Assembly (NCBI GenBank): GCA_029204225.1
Contig: CM055095.1
Coordinates: 27,136,769-27,200,768, forward strand
Reading direction: 5' to 3'
Length of the DNA: 64,000 nucleotides
Source of the DNA: Diphasiastrum complanatum
Lineage: Eukaryota > Streptophyta > Lycopodiopsida > Lycopodiales > Lycopodiaceae
This document shows positions 58,001 to 64,000 of the stretch, one piece after another. Positions within the stretch are counted from its first letter, which is position 1; each line of letters begins with the position of its first letter. The translations under genes and the position numbers were made by a program. The notes below the pieces were generated by a model. It was not told where the DNA came from, did not search any database, and saw only the letters and a program-made list of their open reading frames with translations.

Positions 58001-59029
58001 AGTGACTATGATCCTTCCATGTATCTAAAGTTTGTTGATAACAATATTGTCATTCTTCTAATTTATGTTGATGACATTATTCTTTGTGGAAGTTGTATCA
58101 AGCTAGTTGATGAAACCAAGCTAGCACTTGGATGTGAGTTTAAAATGCAAGATCTAGGAGAGATGCATGACATCCTAGGCCTAGAAATTGATTTTTATGA
58201 AAATCATGTCTTTATATGCCAATCTAGATATGCTCACTCTATGCTGAAAAAATTCCATATGGAAAATTCTAAGAGCATAGATACTCCAATGGAGCAAATT
58301 GTAAAAGATCCTAATAAAGGTGATGAAAGATCCTTTGAGGACATCACACTTTTTAGGAGTCTTGTAGGCTCCTTGATTTGGCTTACCATTACTAGGCCCG
58401 ATCTAAGTTTTTGTGTGCACAAATTGAGTCAATTTATGCAAGATCCTAAGATCCATCATTGGAAGATTGCCAAGAGGATTCTAAGATATGTATCTTCATC
58501 TTGTGATTATGGTCTACTCTATAAAAGTGAAGATCTATCCATTATTGGCTACTCGGATTCGGACTTTGCAAGTGACAAGATGGATCGAAAGTCTATTAGT
58601 GCATACACTATCTTTCTTGGAGGCAATCTAATATCTTGGCTTTCCAAAAAACAAGATACTATATCTCTCTCTTCATGTGAGGCCGAGTACAAAGCACTCA
58701 CTACAACTACCAAAGAAGTGCTTTGGATCAAGAGGTTATTAATGGAGCTAAAGTGCATCAAGAAGGATGATCTACCAATGATCAAGTGTGATAACATCTC
58801 GGCCCAAGCTCTTGCCAATAATCCCATATTTCATGCAAGAAGCAAGCACATAGAAGTGGCACACCATTTTGTGAGAGAAAAGCTTATTGGAGGAGAAATC
58901 TATTTGGAGCATGTCAACTCGTCCTCTTGTATTGCCGATCTACTCACCAAGCCTTTGAGCGAAAGTGCTTTCATCAAGCATAGATCTAATCTTGGAGTTA
59001 TATCAAGATCAATGCTCAAATCTTCATAG
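55045..59029 (+). pseudogene. Copia gag-pol polyprotein, broken once in integrase
   Basis: Gag starts M-S-S-M-G-S-S at 55045 (upstream codons have no ATG). Domains in order: gag (T-T-S-N-Y-S-I-W-K-M-R-M), zinc knuckle C-F-Y-C-G-K-E-G-H-Y-A-T-N-C (about 55830), protease D-S-G-A-S-S-H-M (about 56000), pre-integrase H-R-R-L-G-H-P-N (about 56405), integrase with F-I-D-D-Y-T-R-F, R-S-D-G-G-G-E-Y and Q-N-G-V-A-E-R-K-N, RT with Y-V-D-D (about 58066), and RNase H ending I-A-D-L-L-T-K-P-L. The frame breaks at 56536-56620: a T-run shifts the frame, a TAG follows about 60 bases on, and a few residues appear missing. All other catalytic motifs look intact. Confidence 0.93.
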
Positions 59030-59049
59030 ATAATTTTTTAGTAGGAGTG

Positions 59050-59681
59050 TGAAGAATTGAAAAAGATTATCTATGTTAGATATAGGGGTCTTATGTTTTT
59101 TACATCAAGCATCTAGGTGTAGGATGTTGATAGGAATAAATTTGGCATAGATGGCAAATTATGCATTTCCACTTGTAATGCCACTATTGAGCCAAAATAG
59201 AGTAAGAGGCTAAACACGTGCCAATTAGAGTGTAGACAAGTGTTAAGCTTTTGTTTGATGAATTCCAAGAGGTCCAATAGGATTTAGAGGTGGAACCTTG
59301 TGAGGTCCAATAGGAAATTGAGGTGTGCTTGAATATAGTCCAATAGAATTAAGAGGTGCATGGATCAATGATCCAATAGGATCATATGGTCCAATCATAG
59401 TTAAGCATAGTGGTAGCTCGTGGACCTACTAGTATCATTGTACTTCTCATTTTGAATGTAATTGATTTGGTGATTTCATGGATTTTGTGAGTTATTGGAC
59501 TTCTAGCTTTCTCTCTCTACTCGAGAGCTCAGAAGTGATTGAATGCATGTAGTAGTGTGTTTTTGCCATAGGATCTAAGATTGCTTTTGAATCTCAATCT
59601 AGTCTTGATCTTGGTGCATCTACACACCTTAGGAGATCACAAGTACATGTTGTGAACAATCCACACGTGTGAAATTCAACA
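59050..59681 (+). repeat. 3' LTR of the young copia element
   Basis: Matches the 5' LTR; begins TGAAGAATTG, ends TTCAACA. It lacks about 58 bases present in the 5' LTR around 54077-54135, including one CACACGTGTG. Confidence 0.92.
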
Positions 59682-61310
59682 GGTGTGCGGAAATCTTAAG
59701 GGAAAAATCAAATTTGGATCCTTTAATTCTTGTATGAAACATATTGACAAGAGTGGTAGAGTGCACTTCCACCAATTATTTTTTTGGTTATATTGCCTCT
59801 AATTGGAGTGGATTCATTTCTGATTTTTGTTGCTTGTGAAAGATTTCATTTGATGTAGAATTCTACATGTGAAATTTCCTTGTGTTTGACTGTCCGAATC
59901 TGCTTGATTGAGTTTTGAACATCTTCCATGAAGTCCATATTGTTAACAACAATTTAAGTTCATGCACAGCTTCTGAAGATTATTGAAAGATTGGGTAAGA
60001 ATCAATCTTTCCAGCAGAAAATAATTGAGGCTGTAGGAAAAAAAACTTGAAATTCGTGCATGTTGAGGATTGATAATTTTTAGAGCTAATCCTCCAAAAA
60101 AAACAAGCAAATTGAGAACATAGATTGGATATTGTAGTATGTTCGTTCTCTGGTAGCAAGCAGAAGTAGATAGGGACGATTGAGTGCTACTTCTGTCTGG
60201 CTTGGGAATAATTGATGTCTTTCCCTGTTGAGTGCTTGAAACCGAATTGGAAAGGGGTTCTGCAAACCTGTCCGGAGCCTACTCTTATAACTTTTGGAAT
60301 CAGGGCCTCTGATCATTGTCCCATAGTTATGAGGCCTGTAATGAATCGTCGGGATTTGCTTTATCTGTGGATGACAGCCGATTGGAAATAGGTCTATAAT
60401 TCGCTATGAAACATCAGTCTATTATCAAATAAGATCTTCCTCGCTTAAAACCATGATTACTTAATCATGGAAGAGCGCAGATGCTGTTTTTATGATAGAG
60501 CAATAACATGATTCTGCCTTACTATGGCTTGCAAGGCAGCGATGGATGCCTGACAAGAAAAGTTGTTGAAGGAGGACGGACAGAAGGTTGCTGTGTGGAC
60601 GCGTTGGCTGTTCACGGAATTGAGCTGTTAAAGCTTCAAGCAAGGCATACCTTCCCTGAAATCACCTGCATATACAAGTTGGAAGACTATCGTGGAAACC
60701 TCTAGCGATTGGAAGAAACAATTGCTTTCATCCCTTCTTCTTCTTGATTCAGCTCTTCATGGGCTGGTAGGCGCTGGGAAGCATGATCCAAATGACCCAA
60801 GAGAGGCAGCTTTGCATACCAATGAGGGCAGTGTAAGGAAGATAGAAGTGTGACTTGTGGCTGTGGCAGCTGAGGAGGCAATTGAATGAACCTCGACCCT
60901 TTCTAAGGTTGCTTTGAAAAACCCTTTTAGCTTTGCATAACCTTGAAGTTAAAATACCTATGGCATGTATGGTTTTCCCTGTGATGTAGGTCCTCCCAGT
61001 TTGGATATGCTTTATGAAACTTCTCTGACATTAACATCTGTCGACTAGGATTGTTTGGCGTGATTCTGTGTCGTACCTTTGTAGTTGTGGTAAGTGTGGG
61101 TGGTGGAGGGTTTGGTATGGTTGTGAAAAGTTCACGGGGGAGGGTTGGGTATTTGCGGAGTAGATTGTGTTTGATTCGCCATCAATACCTGAGTTAACTT
61201 TTGATAGGAAGAGGTATTACGGTGCCTTATGGGATTGGTGGTGCTTGGAACCGGTTGAAATCAATCCGTTGAATATTGCCCATCATAGCGGTCCGTAAGT
61301 TCCTGTGGCT
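59682..61310. other. Continuation of the older element and unassigned sequence
   Basis: 59687 resumes the leader interrupted at 53632. No gag or pol of that element is recognisable beyond. Short frames near 60086-60705 are unsupported. Confidence 0.4.
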
Positions 61311-61313
61311 TCG

Positions 61314-63238
61314 TCATTCACCTTCTAACTGTGTTTCTAGGGTCTTGATGAGATCATCCCTATGTTGTAAGCATGCATGAACGTCCTTGTTATTTTGGTG
61401 TAGCTCTTTGAGGCCATCCATGAGTTTTCTTTCATTTTCTTTTAGTTGAGTGACCTCTTGTTCTAATTCCGTGGAATAAATCTGCCATTCTTGTACCTTG
61501 TTTGTCAGCTGCATGTTTTCCCCTTGCGAGAAGTTGCACCAATTTTGATACTCATTGATTGAAGAGTAGAGGTAATGCATGGCATCACTTTGAGCGTTGA
61601 TGGCCCGTCGCACATTTTTCGGAAGGTACTGCCACTCCCCAATAGGAGGATACAGCTGAGAGGTAGATGCTTAGGATGGTGAGAGATTTTTTTGTACGTT
61701 TTGATACAATGTGGTGTACTGTTCATGATGGACAGATTGAGCAGACGGAGGGTGTGATGTTTGAGTGAGGGTGATAGGGATTGGAGATGTGTCAGCATTT
61801 GTGATCGAAGAAGTGAAAAGTATTGTGGAAGTGGTGGCGGTAGCGATAGTGGTGGGTGGTGTTAGGAGATGGCATGTTTAACAGTGAAAGTGAGAATTCT
61901 TCAATGTTGAAGGATGCGTCAAAGACATTTGGAAAATGCATCAGAGATTGCATAGGGGTGGTTGTGACTGGTGTGGTGGAGAGTGGGAGTGTGTTTGTGG
62001 AGACAATAGGGGGTGTAGTGGTGAGGGTGTGTGATGGGTAGTGTGACAGTGATGGTTGATGTGATGGGAGTTGATGAGATGGTGGTTGGTGGGTCACTTA
62101 CGACACAGGTGGGACACCAGGTTTCGCCTCTGTCTCCTTTGCCTCAAAATGTCGCGTCGAAGGATTTGATGTTGCAGTCAATGCTTCTTCAATGGCTTCC
62201 ATGATTTTCATTGTTGAAGTGTCTTTAGGCATTGGATAAGGTGATTGTGCTGTGTCTCCCATTTCGTTGATATTTCCATGCCCTTGGCTGGTGGATTTGC
62301 ACAAGTGTTGTTTGCTGCTACTGGATGAGTCTTTACTTGGTGTGTGGCCCTCTGAATGTTCTTTTGTGTGTTGGCTATGGGCATGCTCTTTAACCGCTTT
62401 GACTCTAACTCTGCTTCCGTGCCACGTGTGAGTGACACTGGTGTGTTTCTGCTAGTGATGTGGCGCCGTTTGGGTGCTAGCTTGCTTGTTGCCTTTGCCT
62501 CTCCCCCTTTTATCCTCTTGGGGTGTTGAGCTCATGTCGAGGTGGTATGTGGCACATTTGGATATTTTCTTGCACCTCGAGCGAGAATGCTAGGGAAGTC
62601 ACCCAGTAATGTTTGCTTACAAGCATATCGAGCATGAAATCCGCACTTTGTGAGAGGTTCTTCTTTGCTTGAGTGCTGCACATAATTTAATACTTATCTT
62701 TTATGCCCACATGAAGTGGCGTTGTGAACAGGGTTCCTCCAAGCCAAATGATAGGGGCAAATAAGTGCTGCTTGGAATCCTGTCAATTCTTGACGATTGT
62801 ACCTCATTTGAGTAATACAAGAAGGTTCGTCGTTGCCCTAAGTCCTGGATCCGAGATGAGTTTGACAGCGTAACCGTCATTGTTATAGATGGAGGTGTCA
62901 CCGATTCTTCCGTACAGAGATGCGCCAAGTAATTCCTATCAAAAGATTTGCCCTCTATCGTGCATAGGCTCTCCTTCATTCGGGAACCCCAAGTGGCTTA
63001 GGATATGTGGTGAGATAGAAATTGGATCCTCGTCGTTGCGTCTAGGAATCCTAAATGTCAAAAGCTCGTCATCAAATGTAGAATAAGCCGCACACACCAG
63101 GCATTCATGTTGCACACCGGAGATAAGTTGTGTGTCGAAGTTTAGCTGCTCCAAGAAAGGACAAGCCACTGCTAGCTTTTGAGAAAAATCAGTAAATAAG
63201 ACCAAGTGAATTTCTCGAGTGTACCTGCTAGGTTTCAT
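61314..63238 (-). pseudogene. Gypsy-associated accessory region (minus), second occurrence
   Basis: Downstream of a gypsy integrase end on the minus strand. 63238-62939 encodes a globular-looking stretch with I-S-I-S-P-H-I-L-S-H-L-G-F-P. A frameshift leads into 62979-62701. 62438-62098 is polar. 62097-61800 is Ser/Thr/Pro-rich low complexity, and 61613-61314 is a clear heptad-patterned coiled coil (V-T-Q-L-K-E-N-E-R-K-L). The order globular, disordered, coiled coil mirrors 30473-32400, although sequence similarity is weak. No known domain; frameshifts show decay. Confidence 0.5.
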
Positions 63239-63318
63239 GTCTGATCAAGCACTTTGCTTAGTTCTAGGACTCCACAATATAGATAATATGCTGCCTGATA
63301 GCTTAGGCGAGTGGTCTT

Positions 63319-63337
63319 TTTTTTTTTTTTTTTGAGA
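63319..63337. repeat. T homopolymer
   Basis: About 18 T between the integrase end and the accessory region. Confidence 0.9.
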
Positions 63338-63672
63338 GAGAAAGATAAGTTCCTTGCAATTGATTGCAAGAATAAGTGATGCTAGCTCCAACCCGGAAGA
63401 TAATTACTGTTTTTGGGACATGATTGTCATTGGTCATGCAGTGGTTTGTTACCTGAAACCTATACAATAGTAATAGAAGTGAGGTAGATTTGCGAGGAAT
63501 TCGGACCTAAACTATCCTAAGTATTGATTGTTTAAACATGAAGGCAATTCAACAGAAAAGGGTGTAAAAAATGAATAAAAAAAAAATGAGCATTATCACA
63601 AAACGACAGAAAATTACAGACATGCATGCTTGCACACACAATAACACACATCAATCAGTACATGTCTAAGAA

Positions 63673-64000
63673 TTAGCAGGGCTCATGATATCGCCGTAAT
63701 CTACTCCCGTTCACTACCGTGTCCAACGGGATGCTTCGAGGGTTTTAAGTTTAGCGTAGCCCGAAGCAAGATCTGATCAATGATATAGGGACCTTGCCAG
63801 TAAACTTAAGTTTGCCCTTATGTACTTTCGTTTGATAGAGAAGGACTCTATCCCCTTCTTTAAATTCCTTAAACTTAATATGGTGGTCATGCCAATCTTG
63901 TTGACGTCTTTTGTGCACTTGTTGTGCGTGCACACTAATGACTCTTGTTTCGCAAAGCTTATGGAGGTGGAATAGCCTATGGGCAAGGATCTGACTTTTG
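63673..64000 (-). pseudogene. Ty3/gypsy integrase C-terminus (minus, runs off the window)
   Basis: Minus strand reads Q-Q-D-W-H-D-H-H-I-K, F-K-E-G-D-R-V-L-L-Y, K-G-K-L-K-F-T-G, then after frame slips G-P-Y-I-I-D and V-N-G-S-R-L-R-R-Y-H before TAA at 63673. This is the GPY/F end seen also at 29907. The rest of pol should lie beyond 64000. Confidence 0.8.

Larger units (their letters stand above)
53633..59681 (+). mobile_element. Nearly complete, young Ty1/copia retrotransposon
   Basis: 5' LTR 53633-54289, primer site 54290-54301, gag-pol 55045-59029, short A/G-rich tract, 3' LTR 59050-59681. AGGTGT occurs at both outer junctions (53628-53633 and 59681-59686), consistent with a 5-base target duplication. 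The LTRs differ by about ten substitutions and two indels. It sits in the leader of an older element, so the insertion is nested. Confidence 0.92.

Noticed and set aside
60508-60705. 65-codon plus-strand ORF
   Set aside because: ATG-started and cysteine-containing but with no family signature or splice context; not supportable.

Overview
The window reads as nuclear DNA of a land plant with a large, repeat-filled genome. The evidence is a PLS-class PPR-DYW organellar RNA-editing factor, a multi-exon GH28 polygalacturonase with GT-AG introns, and many Ty1/copia and Ty3/gypsy remnants with the usual plant initiator-Met-tRNA primer site. The PPR style and the density of decayed retroelements suggest a fern or other seed-free vascular plant; this is inference and a gymnosperm is not excluded.

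Layout. 0.2-8.7 kb: two diverged LTR-like direct repeats (229-1603 and 7606-about 8720). The first is followed by a primer-binding site. Between them lie a four-exon gene with a BAH-like N-terminal half (2141-3456) and a single-exon gene whose product begins like a histone H3 tail (3842-4642). 8.7-14.1 kb: an isolated minus-strand PPR-DYW gene whose upstream, in-frame exons encode an OSB-type PDF motif. 14.8-21.1 kb: a decayed copia element (+) abutted by a minus-strand copia RT/RNase H remnant. 21.8-22.2 kb: a short inverted-repeat element with an 8-bp target duplication. 22-28 kb: mostly unrecognised sequence with small tandem repeats and a copia fragment. 28.1-34.3 kb: a Ty3/gypsy integrase followed by a long non-canonical accessory region and a 3' LTR. 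34.3-39.7 kb: a coding-like remnant and another decayed copia element. 41.4-47.3 kb: the polygalacturonase gene. 48.7-50.5 kb: a minus-strand non-LTR retrotransposon fragment (RT plus a restriction-like endonuclease region). 51.0-52.6 kb: a minus-strand copia gag remnant and a dispersed repeat. 52.7-59.7 kb: a recent, nearly complete copia element nested in the leader of an older one. 61.3-64 kb: the 3' end of a second gypsy element (minus), again integrase followed by an accessory coiled-coil region.

How the genes relate. Host genes supported here are the polygalacturonase (cell-wall pectin degradation) and the PPR-DYW protein (organellar C-to-U editing). The BAH-like and H3-tail-like genes may be cargo of a retroelement or unrelated host genes between two LTRs; the sequence cannot decide. 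The most unusual items are the PDF-motif/PPR-DYW fusion, the H3-tail-like N-terminus beside a BAH-like gene, and the repeated gypsy layout of integrase followed by an accessory coiled-coil ORF. I saw no structural RNA gene, CRISPR array or bacterial-type operon.
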